A DNA stretch of 17,500 nt, taken from the NCBI GenBank assembly GCA_015478945.1, contig JABUQX010018341.1:67501-85000 (forward strand), given 5' to 3'. The stretch comes from Trachelipus rathkii (taxonomy: Eukaryota > Arthropoda > Malacostraca > Isopoda > Trachelipodidae). Both the position numbers and the translations under genes were made by a program. Below the pieces are notes generated by a model. That model ran no database searches, was not told where the DNA came from, and worked only from the letters and a program-made list of their open reading frames with translations. Positions 1 through 10,919 of this stretch are shown in pieces (position 1 is the first letter of the stretch; every line of letters begins with the position of its first letter).

Positions 1-122
1 ATCCTTTTTCCGGTCCTTAGATCTCTCTCCTGAATCACTTCTCTCTCTCGGTCTCTCGCTCTCTTCTTCTCTCTCTCTCTCTCTCATCTCTCCTCTCTCT
101 CTCTTCTCCTCTCTCATCTCTC

Positions 123-153
<31 letters not shown>

Positions 154-154
154 T
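1..154. repeat. (CT)n microsatellite, imperfect
   Basis: Long pyrimidine tract of CT dinucleotides with A and G interruptions, running from the window edge to the TTAATATACGC sequence. It probably continues outside the window. No gene is seen in it or in the unremarkable sequence that follows to about 430. Confidence 0.9.
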
Positions 155-429
155 AATATACGCAGCTTTTGAAACGGTCAACTCGATCCATTTTTAACTT
201 TTCCATTAACGGATCTCCTAAGCTGTTAGTTCTTATCATTTCCATCACATATTATTGAATGAGGACATCAACTGGCTACCCTTACCTATTTCAAATTTGT
301 AAAACGTCCAAGTCTCGAAATCAATCAGAAACCTAGGAATGTGGCTACATCACACTATATAATTTTCGAAAATGCTCAACTAAATCCTCCTCTTTTCTTA
401 TTCTTGAACAGAACAAGAGAACCCTAAGG

Positions 430-2523
430 ATCACCATCTTTTACAACTGCAGCTGTAGAAAGACCAGATATGAAATCAATAAGAAGATTAAAGAGAGAAG
501 GGCCACCAATCTGAAAGAGGGAAGTTTTAAAGAACCAAGCGCCACAGCAAATATTCTATGAAATGCCGAATTGTATAGGGAACGAGCAATCAGAGAGAAT
601 GAAGAAATAATTACCAGTAGAGTGCTCTTTTCAAAAGCCATGCTGGCAATCAGAGATATGATTAAACGAATTAAGATGTTTCCAAGTATTCCTACTAGGG
701 ATTTATTCATAACTGTAGATAAAACGGATAGAACGATAGTTGTAGGATTTAAAGGAGTCTCTCCTTTTCGACATCAAGATTTTAGAAAGTGATTGCGAGC
801 CTTTCACCTAATATCAAATTTTGCAAAGTTATTTCCAGTCTTTGAATTAATATCAAGGTTCTAAAGTTATTATTGTACCTTTGATTCTAAATTGCAGCCC
901 TGTGAGGCGACTTCGACAATCTGAAGAAATTTCGTTTCAAAGCAATGCAATTTGAAAATTCCTTTGTAGAAATAAAGTTTTTTAATGAAAATCAAGAAAA
1001 GCTTGAGAAACATTCTGTATCATATTAAAAAGACAGTTTCGATGCTTTAGATGATAATAGATTTCTGAGAAATCGCGGTGGCGGTGGAAGTGTAGTCGCA
1101 CGGTGTTCTTCAGTTTACGTCAGAATGCCACAATAATCTTAAATTTCTAAAGACAATTGCATCTCTTACTGTTAAGGATGACATTTTTAGATGCAAACAT
1201 TGATTTTCAGGTTACTTTATCTAACTTCAGTTTGAAATTTCTTTGATAACTAGATTAAATAAAGCCAAACGAAAGATTTTTCGACTGTGTTATTTTCTTC
1301 TGGAAGATATAATTATCTGCACTTATTACCTTAAATTTCCACTTTTTTATCAAGGTCCAAGGTGTAGGTTTTATATTACTGATAAGAGTTTTTATTATTT
1401 TCCAGTCAACGTTGGGTGGTTCATAGTTAATATCACTAATAAAGTCAGAAAATGATTTATTATTAAATTACTGACAATTTAAGATAGCATAACTTTCTCC
1501 TAAACCTAGTTCACCCGAGTTTTTGTTTTTATCTTTTTATGTTATGATTTAGGAACTAATAGGTAATATCAAAAGGAGCATCCTGTTCTCTCGGTTGTGG
1601 AAAGTTCTTTGCGTTTAGCTCTTTTGGGGAATATATATTCTTCTGCTGTAAATAGCATTAAAGTTTATGACCGTATTCCATTGTATTTTTTTTTAATCAG
1701 AGCCGTCAAAGAATGTCTAAATAAAAACTATGGGTCGATCAAATCAAAATATTCAAAAATTTTAACTTTATTTTAGGAAATAGATAATCTGATTACTTAT
1801 GCCCTCTGGCGCAATTTCTAAAGATGATGACATTGTTCTCCTACCCCTAAAACAATCTTGAAACCTTATGCTCGTCCTAGAGTTTATTTAAATATGAATG
1901 ACAATCTGAATATTGATATATATATATAACTGGATTCTGGAATTTCTCTTAAGAAGAACCCTGGTGGTGTCGGACAATAAGTCGATGACTACTGTTAATG
2001 ATGTGGGGAATATCTTCTATCTCTTAAAGAATTCAGTCAGGACTTATATATCAAAATGACTGACTAATCATATCAAGGAAGAAAATGTTGTTTTAATAAA
2101 GGGATCTGTAAAACCATGCCTAATTTGCAAGTAGAATTGAATTATAAGATCAATAATAAAGAAAATTCAGGTTTGCACAATTACGGACTGATGGAAAATT
2201 ATTATTCAGAGATCGAATTAAAATACAGAAGTCCTCTTGAAACTTGTAAACCATAATGGTTGTATCAACACCATAAGAGATAACTCAGAGCCACTAAACC
2301 AGAATTTATCCAAAAACTTCATACACATGCTGCTGTGCTTGCTAATATTTTCAAGTTAAATGATCCAGAAGATCAAAAGAATCGCGGAAAAAATATTGAG
2401 TTAAAATTTCTAGCAATTTTTTATAGGTGGTCAGTTTTAGGATTTATTTTCAGGTCTTCGGGTTCCGTATTGTGTATGGAGTTTGAAGCTAGTATTGGTT
2501 TTAATATTAATAATAATAAGTAA
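430..2523 (+). pseudogene. Decayed coding sequence of unknown family
   Basis: No intact gene, but the plus strand keeps a series of near-open runs with ordinary amino-acid composition. One frame is open at 562-789, 1138-1200, 1243-1452, 1861-1926 and, with two stops, at 2068-2520; it has about 28 stops over ~2.1 kb, where such AT-rich DNA by chance would give roughly 50. Between these runs the reading continues in other frames: 906-1130 (one internal stop; it includes a GGGG segment followed by SVVARC) and about 1500-1620. This alternation is what indels in an old coding region produce. The last run ends in an (AAT)n tract. A short CCFNKGIC stretch near 2086-2109 is the only motif-like feature. 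I do not recognise the protein; an old transposon or an integrated large DNA virus gene are both possible, neither shown. Confidence 0.4.
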
Positions 2524-2565
2524 TATTAATGTTAATGATAAATAATAAAATAATAATAATAATAA

Positions 2566-2622
<57 letters not shown>

Positions 2623-3200
2623 TAATAATGAATAATAATATAATAATATCATAATACATTGATGATAGGTATGAATGGTTAGGATTAGATGTTAATAATG
2701 AATAATAATAATAATATACTTATTGGAATAATATTATGTTGATAATTATTTATATAATAAATAATAATAATAATAATGAGATAATCATATTTTTTGATAA
2801 TAATTTGTATAATTGAATAATGAAGCTAAATGAATACTATATAACAAGGTTGAGAGGTGTAATAGTAATGGGCTAATGAATAGTGAATAATAATAATAAT
2901 AGGTAAGGTAATATGGTAATATTATAATAATAATGTAATGATATATATAGTCGTTTGAATAATGAGATTTCATCATTATACAATATATATGGTTAATTGT
3001 ATTTTTAGAATATAATAAGTAATATAATGAAGTAATATATATAATAATAATGGGTTATGAACATTAGAGAATGTAATAATTTAATAAATTTAATAATTAT
3101 AATATTAGTTGATATAGTAATAATAATTAATATAAAATAATAATAAATAATAATAACTTTTAATTAGTTGTGGAGTAATAATATAATTAATCTAGCGATT
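2505..3200. repeat. (AAT)n-rich low-complexity tract
   Basis: AAT trinucleotide repeats, purest at about 2556-2622, then decaying into interrupted AAT/TAA clusters (about 2700-2780, 2885-2905, 3115-3155) in very AT-rich DNA. The poly-isoleucine reading frame on the minus strand is a translation of this repeat, not a gene. Confidence 0.85.
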
Positions 3201-3910
3201 ATTTTCGTCGTTAGAGATTGAGTAGGAGTGAGGGTTGTCTACTATAGTTATATAATATTTATTAGTATATATAGTATAGTTGATGTTGTTATGGAGTGGT
3301 TATTTGTATAGTTTAATGTAGTATGTAGTTGTATATATTACAGTTGTTCATTTATTGTTTTATAGTATATGGTTATATATTCTTATAGTTAGGTATAGTG
3401 TTAGTTTTGTTAGTGTGAGTGTTTATTTTATTGATATCTAGTAGGTTATATATATTGTATATGTATGTATGTATCTTTATTTTGTATTGTTTGTATGTTA
3501 GGTAGTTTGATGTATATTATAATATATACGCTGTATAGTATTAGTAGTGGTATTATATGGTTTGGTTTGCTAGTAACAGTCCTGTGAGTATTTGTTCCTC
3601 GTAATTGTACCTCAAATAACTGGTTTTATATGTTTATATTAGACACGATCGTTGTAGTATATGGGTGGTTATATATTTATTATGATTTTTGGGTATGTAT
3701 GTAGTTATATGTATCTATCACGTATATATATATATATATGGTGAGTTATATTATTATATATAGTATTATATATATATGTAGTTTGGGTTAGTATATAATT
3801 ATAGTAGTGTGTGTATGTGTTATCATTTGTATATAGTTTTCTATACTACTGGGTATTTTTATATAGGTATGTATAGTACATATATAAATATAAATAAATA
3901 AATATATAAA
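3200..3910. other. AT/GT-rich low-complexity sequence, no gene seen
   Basis: Sequence dominated by TATAGT, GTATAT and TGTATG words with short (TA)n runs, for example near 3724-3740. No period is kept well enough to call an array and no open frame of interest is seen. It looks like eroded simple-sequence DNA. Confidence 0.6.
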
Positions 3911-3914
3911 TATT

Positions 3915-4022
3915 AATCTACATCTATCCTATCTATCATATCTTCTATTTGAGTCTATCTGAGTTGTTGTTATTCTTATCTATCTATTATCTATTATCTT
4001 ACTGCTATCTATCTATCTATCT
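3915..4022. repeat. (TATC)n microsatellite
   Basis: CTAT/TATC tetranucleotide repeats with interruptions, most regular at about 3976-4022, running directly into a (TA)n tract. Confidence 0.8.
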
Positions 4023-4050
4023 GATATATATATACTATATTATATATATT

Positions 4051-4088
<38 letters not shown>

Positions 4089-4147
4089 ATATATATATAT
4101 ATATTTATATAATATTATATTAAACTATATTTATATATATTATATAA
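4022..4147. repeat. (TA)n microsatellite, interrupted
   Basis: TA dinucleotides with ATAATA interruptions. The following ~370 bases (4150-4516) are non-repetitive sequence in which I see no gene. Confidence 0.85.
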
Positions 4148-4516
4148 GTGGGAAGATAAAAAGATAAAGATTAAAAAAATTTCCAATGATGTTGGTCCCT
4201 CGAGCCAGCCAGAAGCAGGGAAGCAGGAAGCAAACAAAAATTTGGAGTGGAGGGATTTGAGAAGTTTTAAAAAGAAAAAAAAAAACTTATGGTCTCCATA
4301 GTCTTGTCAACTCTGCTTAACGCGAACATATAATGAGAACATGGAAAGGGAAGATAAAGAAGGTACGGTAAGGTTAGTATGGTTATGAAAGTTGCTGAGG
4401 GATGCAATCGGCTTACATGCTGTTGGAGTAAAAAGTGGGATACGTGCTCATAGTCAACAACTATGTCTATGCAGATGTTGTGCCTCTAGTTAGTAGTCTT
4501 ATTAGGTGATAACAAT

Positions 4517-4561
4517 AAATATAATAATAATAATAATAATAATAAAATAAGTAATCATATA

Positions 4562-4656
<95 letters not shown>
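4517..4656. repeat. (AAT)n microsatellite
   Basis: About 140 bases of AAT repeats, almost perfect from about 4560 to 4656. It is a second, purer copy of the same repeat type as at 2.5 kb. Confidence 0.9.
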
Positions 4657-4681
4657 GTTAAAATTTAAAATAAAAATGGAA

Positions 4682-5229
4682 AAATAATAGCTTGAAATAT
4701 GAAATCAAACTTTATCGAAGTCGGCAAACATACCTATTGAAGACTTTTTTGTGATATGGGTATGAGGGTTTGCCCAAGATACTTGATTTGTATCATGAAA
4801 TGATTTACCATTTTTTTCCAAGGGTTTTATCTCCTTGGCATTAAGTTTTAATCTTGAAACATAACGGAAAATATAGGATCTGTTCCAATGAGTTTCAGAG
4901 GTGATTGCTTCGAATAGGAAATTCTTAAGATCAGTTCTCCATTTAAAAATAACTTTCTGGTTGGGATTCTGTTTTATTCTCCTGAAAGAGATAAACTATA
5001 ATTAGGCTTTCCATAAAAGTATATCTTAAATCAGTTAGGGAAGTTCTTAAATACTTAAACAGTTGTAAAAAAAAAATTCTTATATCAGCAACATATCAAT
5101 TATCTGATACTAAAATACTACTTCAATGACTTTAGCAATTCCTGAAAGGAACGGTGCTGTTTTAGAATTGGAATTTCGTCACTATCAAAAACTGCCAAGT
5201 AAATCAAAATCATGCTTTGTTTTGGGCTG
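4682..5229 (+). pseudogene. Possible decayed coding sequence
   Basis: Short near-open runs on the plus strand, chiefly one frame at about 4691-4870 (several stops) and 5114-5226 (38 codons without a stop, ending at a TGA; contains the segment IPERNGAVLELEFRHYQK). Composition is protein-like but the runs are short and AT-rich DNA offers chance frames, so this is weak. It could be related to the decayed frame at 0.4-2.5 kb, from which it is separated by simple repeats. No family recognised. Confidence 0.2.
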
Positions 5230-5284
5230 AAATACAATCAGTAACACCTAAATGTTTGAATTCCACAGAATTCCACGATACTGA

Positions 5285-6730
5285 CTCCATTTTATTTTTG
5301 TCCAAACTCTGTAAAATAACAATTTTCATTATAAATCAGATACGGTAGAATAAATAAGACGTGAAACCAGCAGGAAAACTGCAAGCATGTCAGCAGCTGA
5401 CTTGGCTAATGTCCCAAACTCCTGAGAAAGTTTGGGATTTTTTCCTATCGTAACATAACACGCCAGTAACAAAGGATCATTTCTAGGATTGAGGGTTAGG
5501 ATTGAGGATCTCCAAACTGGCCGGAAATCCAAGTCATATCGGAAGTTGACTTGGAAATTTCCATTACATTGTTATATTTTGACACTTGATGTGTCAAAAT
5601 ATAGGTTTCTGAATTCGGTGAGACCGTTTTTAATTAAGGTTTAGAAAACCGTTTCCCGAGGTTTTAAACTGAACTTATAGGGTTTACTCTACCGAAAAGG
5701 GAGTTTTTGGTTCCTTGAAGGTTTCAAATGAACGGGAGAAATTTCTGATGATTCCATTCGATTTATTCTGGTCTTTTACCTTCAAATCGATATCCAAATC
5801 GTCTTTTGCTCTAGAATTTTTATTGCAATGCAGTTACTGTAGTGAGGCTACGAGAGGGCAGATTAGCAAGCTCACGTTTTATGCAGCAAGTACTGTATGT
5901 ACCCCTCACACTCTCTCCTTGAACACACATTCCCCCTCATTTTAGGGAGTTCTATTTACCGTATCACAATCAAACTTGCTACCTTAGAAGCTGGTAGTGT
6001 CACCTTAGCAGACCCGCGGTTTCACTCCGATACGCTCATCTAAGAGAATGCTGAACCACTAAACTTGGATTTGTCCGTAGGTAGACGAAAAATAGAGAGC
6101 CGACAATATTCGGTTAAGGAATCGGAGTTGAAGAACATAACGGAGCCTGAGTTGACTTATGTAACAAAGCACAGAGCCGGAGCCGGAGCCGGACCCGGAC
6201 CCGGACCCGGACCCGGAGCCGGAGTTGAAATCTTGAAATATGCATATAATATGCCAAGTAAAGTGTTTTAATATATGTTTATGAACTATAGGAATCAGCT
6301 TTTGATGGTTTCAGGACGCTCAATGGCTTTTGATCACCCCAGGAGGGTTCCCTAATGAAAAAAAAAGAAATGCATGGAGTGCATAAGAGAAGAAGACGGA
6401 CGGAAGATGAAGAAGGAATAAGAAGGAATCGGAGACTGAGAAAGCTCAGGATGTGAAGTAATGAGCCGGTGTCGGAGTTGAATTTGTAAACATTAGTTTA
6501 ATAACACAATATTGACGTCATTTTATATGTTTATGAAACTGTTGAACTCGAATTTCATAGTTTCAAGTTTACAATCCCTACGACGTGCCTGTACCTTGTG
6601 CCTGTTTCATAAAATATGAATCTTTAAAGAGCTTATTAATTGCATGGCGTCTCTCTAACTATCTGCCGTTCGACCTATCTTTCTTAATACATTGCCTAAC
6701 AAGGTATTTCTTTACCTAAGCGGATCAAAC
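5285..6730 (+). repeat. Long inverted repeat, left arm (~1.44 kb)
   Basis: This stretch matches the reverse complement of about 8700-10125 along its whole length with many small indels, roughly 70% identical by eye. Shared landmarks in order: GCAGCTGACTTGG (5394 on), CTTGGAAATTTCCAT (5551 on), TGAAGGTTTCAAATGA (5716 on), GTAGTGAGGCTACG (5839 on), GAAATATGCATATAA (6235 on), CCCAGGAGGG (about 6338), AATGAGCCGGT (6461 on), GTTGAACTCGAATTTCATAG (6542 on) and CTTATTAATTGCATGG (6631 on). Left arm runs from the TTTTATTTTTGTCCAAAC region to TTTACCTAAGC. No reading frame is conserved between the arms, so they are not a duplicated coding gene. The arms may be two inverted copies of one interspersed repeat, an old inverted segmental duplication, or the long terminal repeats of a foldback element. 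Confidence 0.85.
6173..6224. repeat. GGAGCC/GGACCC hexamer array
   Basis: About eight 6-base units, GGAGCC then GGACCC then GGAGCC, inside the left arm. The corresponding position of the right arm (about 9230-9250, reverse strand) has only degenerate units. The Gly-Pro/Gly-Ala reading frame through it is a by-product of the repeat. Confidence 0.85.
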
Positions 6731-6738
6731 ATAAGTGT

Positions 6739-6936
6739 CCGGGTTGGGGTGTTGGCATCCCAACCCAATATATGTATTCAAATTTCCCAAACTTTTTTTG
6801 TATCTTTTTTTCTCCGTCTTGGTATTCCTCAGAGAGTAGTTGAAGATGCCAAAAACGAAGATTCATGAAATTCTGATATAATCGGGAAAAATAGTGGGAC
6901 ATCGAAAATGGGTTGGGCAAAAAATGCCCAACCCGG
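6739..6936. mobile_element. 198-bp MITE-like element with palindromic ends
   Basis: The segment begins CCGGGTTGGG and ends CCCAACCCGG, a perfect 10-bp terminal inverted repeat. Each end is itself a hairpin: at the left GGGTTGGG (6741-6748) pairs with CCCAACCC (6759-6766), and at the right GGGTTGGGCA (6910-6919) pairs with TGCCCAACCC (6925-6934) around five A's. The full ends align as ~28-bp imperfect inverted repeats. There is no coding capacity of its own; the minus-strand frame crossing it is AT-biased filler. No clear target-site duplication is visible. It lies just inside the left arm of the long inverted repeat. Family not recognised. Confidence 0.6.
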
Positions 6937-7065
6937 AATTGTGCGTAACCCTCCTAAAATTTCGAAAACCACAACCACTGCAGTTTAAAACATTTGTTTT
7001 CCTGCATTAATGCATAATTACTGTAGGAAAACTTTGTGATTGTGTTTTTTCTTTTCTTTTTTTTT

Positions 7066-7098
7066 AAATTTCGAATAATTTTTAATTATTCGAAATTT
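7066..7098. repeat. Perfect 15-bp inverted repeat, 3-base loop
   Basis: AAATTTCGAATAATT (7066-7080) is followed after TTT by its exact reverse complement (7084-7098). It may be a hairpin or an element centre. The surrounding 6940-7310 shows no gene. Confidence 0.7.
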
Positions 7099-7309
7099 GA
7101 CCTTTTTTCCCTGCAACAAGTGCCTCGAAACCTGGCCCGCCAACAAGTTCCTAGAAGCCATTTTGCGATCTTTAAGTCTGTATTATATAGTGATAATTTA
7201 ATTGTGTTAAGGTGAATTAGTCTGGGTTAGGAGTGTTAGGTTAGGTTTTGTCAAGCAAAGTTAAAGAAGGAGATAAACAGAAGCTGTGTGTAAACATGTG
7301 AGCTTATGT

Positions 7310-7900
7310 TACAATAAATTACTTTAATCGTTTGATCAATAGATCACAGATGGTAATGATGGGTGTAGAGGAGATGGGACTTGATTTGGTGATTATTTGA
7401 TTAATAGATATTTTTAAGTTATAAACATAAAAAAATAAAAAAAATAGTAAAATCATTAAATATCTTTCAATAATTTTATGTAACGTTTATACAAAGAACA
7501 CTTTTAGGTTATGTTAAACAAGTAATATAGTATAAATACGATTTAAATAACTTAGCCAATGGATCACGAATGGGGAAATGGTTGTGGTTTTGCGGTATTT
7601 TGCGGTGATATTTTTATGGTATAAGCATAAAAAGAATACAAAATTAGTAAAAACATAATATATGTTTAATAATTTTGTGTTATGTTTATATATAGAACAT
7701 ATTTTTATGTTATATTGATACAAAGAACTAATTTTTTTATGTTTTGTTATACATAAATGATGCCAAAATATGATGTAAAACTAACGCAATTCCAAATGGA
7801 TCGGGGTTTTTTTGCCAGTGATTTACAGACTTACTGCTTTAGGGTCAATAAAGCATATATTTTTAATAAAAAATAATTAGCAAAAACGTAAAATTTTTTA
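7310..7900. repeat. Degenerate ~220-bp tandem repeat, 2-3 units
   Basis: Two units align well: CAATAGATCACAGATGG (7337) with CAATGGATCACGAATGG (7557), then GATATTTTTA...AAACATAAAAA...AGTAAAA with its counterpart, then AATAATTTTATGTAACGTTTATA with AATAATTTTGTGTTATGTTTATA. The spacing is 220 bases. A third, weaker unit starts near 7793 with CAAATGGATCGG and reaches ...AATTAGCAAAAACGTAAAA. Lies in the centre between the two long inverted arms. No coding content recognised. Confidence 0.6.
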
Positions 7901-8525
7901 AAATTTTTTTAAAACAAAACTATAAGAGCAAAAATTTAAAAAAAATAAATGAAAACTTAAAGAACAAAATAAAATATAAAAAGAAAGCTTGAAGCAAAAT
8001 ATAAATTTAAAATAAAACATAGAATACATAAAAACTTAACAAAAAGATAAATTAATAAAACTTTAAACAAAATATATATATGTTTAATCATGCATAAAAA
8101 CTATATTAGTTGACGCATACAAAAGAAAATGAGATTTGAATATTAAATGTGGAAAAATATAAATGTTGGCCAGCTATGTCATCCAGCAATGCAGTGACGA
8201 AATTCACTGTGATATTTAGGAATAAGGGATCAGTTGTGATATAACCTTTAGTGAGTGAGAATGTTTCATGAAGAACATATGAAATAGAACATTTTCTTCG
8301 TATAGAAAATAAAACCCAGTGGTCGGGAAATTTTACTTAATTAATAAATCGTACGTGCTAGGAAAATATGTAGAACGAGTTACTTGTAGAAATAAAAGCC
8401 TGTACATGTTAGAGTCGAATCTGTCATGCACGCCGAAAGAAACCTGGTCATGGAGGCAGCATCAGGTGACGTTAATTTAGATATGCCTGGAGAAGTTAAG
8501 AAAATTTAATTGTGTTAAACAGTGT
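7900..8525. other. AT-rich unique sequence, no gene seen
   Basis: A-rich to about 8150 (runs of AAAATAAAA type), then more balanced unique sequence to 8525. I found no long open frame, splice-flanked exon or repeat here. Confidence 0.5.
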
Positions 8526-8529
8526 ACCT

Positions 8530-8558
8530 AGAGAGAGAGCAGAGAGAGAGAGGAGAGA

Positions 8559-8641
<83 letters not shown>
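8530..8641. repeat. (GA)n microsatellite
   Basis: About 110 bases of GA dinucleotides, nearly pure after 8590. It lies about 60 bases outside the inner edge of the right inverted arm. Confidence 0.92.
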
Positions 8642-8642
<1 letters not shown>

Positions 8643-8699
8643 CTATAATTAATAAGGTAGATGCGTTTAAATAGCTTGTTAATCCAGGATAAGTTGGTA

Positions 8700-10125
8700 C
8701 GTTTTACCAGCTTAGGTAAGGAAATAATAAGTTAGGCAATATATTTAGATCGACAGGTAGATCGGCAGATAGTTAGAGATAGGCCACGCAATTAATAAGC
8801 ACTTTGTGCTAAGAATCATATTTTATGCAACAGGTACAAGCACAGGCACAAGCCCACGCACATGCCCCGCCCATAGGAACTTAAAACTATCAAATTCGAG
8901 TTCAACGGGTCCATAAACAATTAAAATAAAGTCAATAATGTGTAATCAAGCGAATGTTTGTTTGCTCAACAGCGCACCCGAACCGGTACCGGCTCATTAC
9001 TCCACATCATAAATTTTCTTAGTCTCCAGCCTCTTCTTATTCTTTCTTAAGCCTTCCTTTGTCTTCTTCTATTATACATTCCACGCATTTCTTATTTCCT
9101 CTTCAGGGACCCTCCTGGGGATGAACAAACGCCCTTGAGGGTTCTGAAACTGTCAAAATTTGATCCTACGGGCTCATAAACATATATCAGAAAACCTTAT
9201 ATGCATATTTCAAGAGTTCAACTTTGTCTCTGGATCCGAATCCGGCTCAGTGCTCAGCTACACGAGTCCACTCAAGCTCCGTTTCTGTCCTCAACTCCAA
9301 TTCCTTAGCCAAATCCTGTCGGGTATTTAATTTTGTTCACCTCCAGCCATTGTCCAAGTTTAGGGGCTCAGAAACCCCTTGAATGGGCGTGTCTTAGGGA
9401 AACCACGCTCCGGAAAGGTGACTAAACCAGCTATTGGGGTAGCAAGTTTGAGGGATATACGATAATTAGAACTTTCTGAAATGAAGGGAAAAACTGTTCA
9501 TGGATAGAGCGTGGGCGTGTACACACCTTGGCATATAAAACTTGTACGTGCTAATCTGCCCTCAGGTAGCCTCACTACAACTCAATTGCGTTGAAAAAAA
9601 GCTTTCTAGACACGTAGAAAGACGATTTAATTATCAACATGGGGTAAAAAACTATGATAAATCGATTGGAAATCATCATAAACGGTTTGCCCGTCATTTG
9701 AAACCTTCAAGGAATAAAAAAATTTTTTTAGGGGTTAAACAATATAAGTTCAGGTTAAAAAACTCTAAAAATGGTTTCTTCAGACCATAAAAACGGTCTG
9801 ACCGACCTTATAAACCTATTTTTTGACCCATCAACTGTCAAAATCTGGCGATGTGATGGAAATTTCCAAGTTAACTGATGACATGACTTGAATTTCCTAC
9901 CGGTTTAGAGATCCTCAATTTTGATCCTCAATCCTAGAAGTCACTGGAGCATTATATTATGACCGGATAAAATCCTAAAATTACACCGGTGAAGGCCTTA
10001 ACCAAGTCAGCTGTTGATATGCCTACAGCTTATCGTCCTGGTTGGGCGTCCTATACTACTTACAAAAAATGACAACAAACCAGCTGTAAAATATTTTACA
10101 GATGAATTTAACAAAAGGAAATTGA
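8700..10125 (-). repeat. Long inverted repeat, right arm (~1.43 kb)
   Basis: Reverse-complement counterpart of 5285-6730. Read on the minus strand it carries the same landmarks in the same order: CAGCTGACTTGG, AACTTGGAAATTTCCAT, TTGAAGGTTTCAAATGA, GTAGTGAGGCTACC, GAAATATGCATATAA, CCCAGGAGGG, AATGAGCCGGT, GTTGAACTCGAATTTGATAG, CTTATTAATTGCGTGG and finally CCTTACCTAAGC at the inner edge. The outer edge fades near 10125; before the GT92 exon there is no further match. The plus-strand frame at 9542-9790 is not conserved in the other arm and is not called a gene. Confidence 0.85.
8830..8872. repeat. Hexamer-like CACAAG/CACGCA array
   Basis: Period-six array (CAGGTACAAGCACAGGCACA and following) within the right arm. 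The equivalent point of the left arm (about 6580-6605) has only a few units. The expansion is arm-specific. Confidence 0.6.
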
Positions 10126-10919
10126 CATTCATTTACTACTTAACAGTAATATGAGAAACATTTATTCCTCAACTTAAAATTTCTTTATTTTACAACTAAA
10201 AATTTTATTTTTCATTTATTACTGCACACCATCTTCCAAGCCTCTCCCTTTCTAAAAGAGTTCGTGTATTGGTAGTGAATCATTTCTCGTCAGATAATGA
10301 TCTGTGTTTACAACTAAAACTAATGGAAATTTCTAAATTAATCGCAGAATATATCTACCCTGTAGAAGATCATTTTATATAAAATTAATATTCATATACA
10401 CTTTTATTTTAAAAGCTTAAATATTCAAAGCATAACAATTGAGAATGTAGAGTGCTCTTTACATTGTCGTTGGAAAAGGTTTGATACCAACGTGAGGGTG
10501 GATATCTCTCCCTCAAAAACTCGTGTTATTCCTTTACTCTAATTTATTCAAAAGTTTCTATCTTTTCAACCTCTTACCTCTTTAATATTAGTTTCATTTT
10601 ACAAAAGAAATAGTGAAAAGACCTTGGCATGCAATTTCCCACAAACAATTTTTATCCTACATTTTTTCAATTGAGCATTGCACTTTTTTTGCTTCTAAGA
10701 AAACTGTTCTGTGAGAGTTATGTCTTTAAAATTAGAGTTTTCTGTTTAATTAAAGTGTATAAACAATATAGATTGCTTGTTTTATCATGTGTACTTCAAT
10801 GAAACAACAAGATTAAGAGTACGAGCCTTTTTTCGTATAATTTTCCTTCAATATTTCGTTGAGATTAGAATATTTTGAGAATTAGTTTATTTGAAATTTT
10901 AACTTAAATGTAAACTCAC
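10126..10919 (-). other. Intron or 3' flank of GT92 gene; no second exon found
   Basis: On the minus strand this lies directly downstream of the GT92 exon donor site, so it should be intron. I read all three minus frames for the next GT92 block, which carries the acidic DxD-like metal-binding motif, and did not find it. The sequence is AT-rich and unique. Confidence 0.5.

Noticed and set aside
571..2523. Assigning the decayed frames to a named virus or transposon family
   Set aside because: No diagnostic motif was recognised, and AT-rich decayed protein is easy to over-interpret without a search.
2437..2652. Poly-isoleucine minus-strand frame
   Set aside because: It is the translation of the (AAT)n tract.
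5329..5532. 67-codon minus-strand frame
   Set aside because: It lies within the left inverted arm and is not preserved in the right arm, which is about 70% identical.
6065..6271. Gly-Pro/Gly-Ala-rich 68-codon frame
   Set aside because: The repeat part is the GGAGCC/GGACCC hexamer array and the frame is not conserved in the matching right arm.
7211..7247. TTAGGTTAGG, resembling the arthropod telomere repeat
   Set aside because: Only two units in unique sequence; too short to be telomeric or an interstitial telomere array.
9542..9790. 82-codon plus-strand frame with basic residues
   Set aside because: It lies inside the right inverted arm and the equivalent left-arm sequence has stops and indels; no sign of selection for coding.
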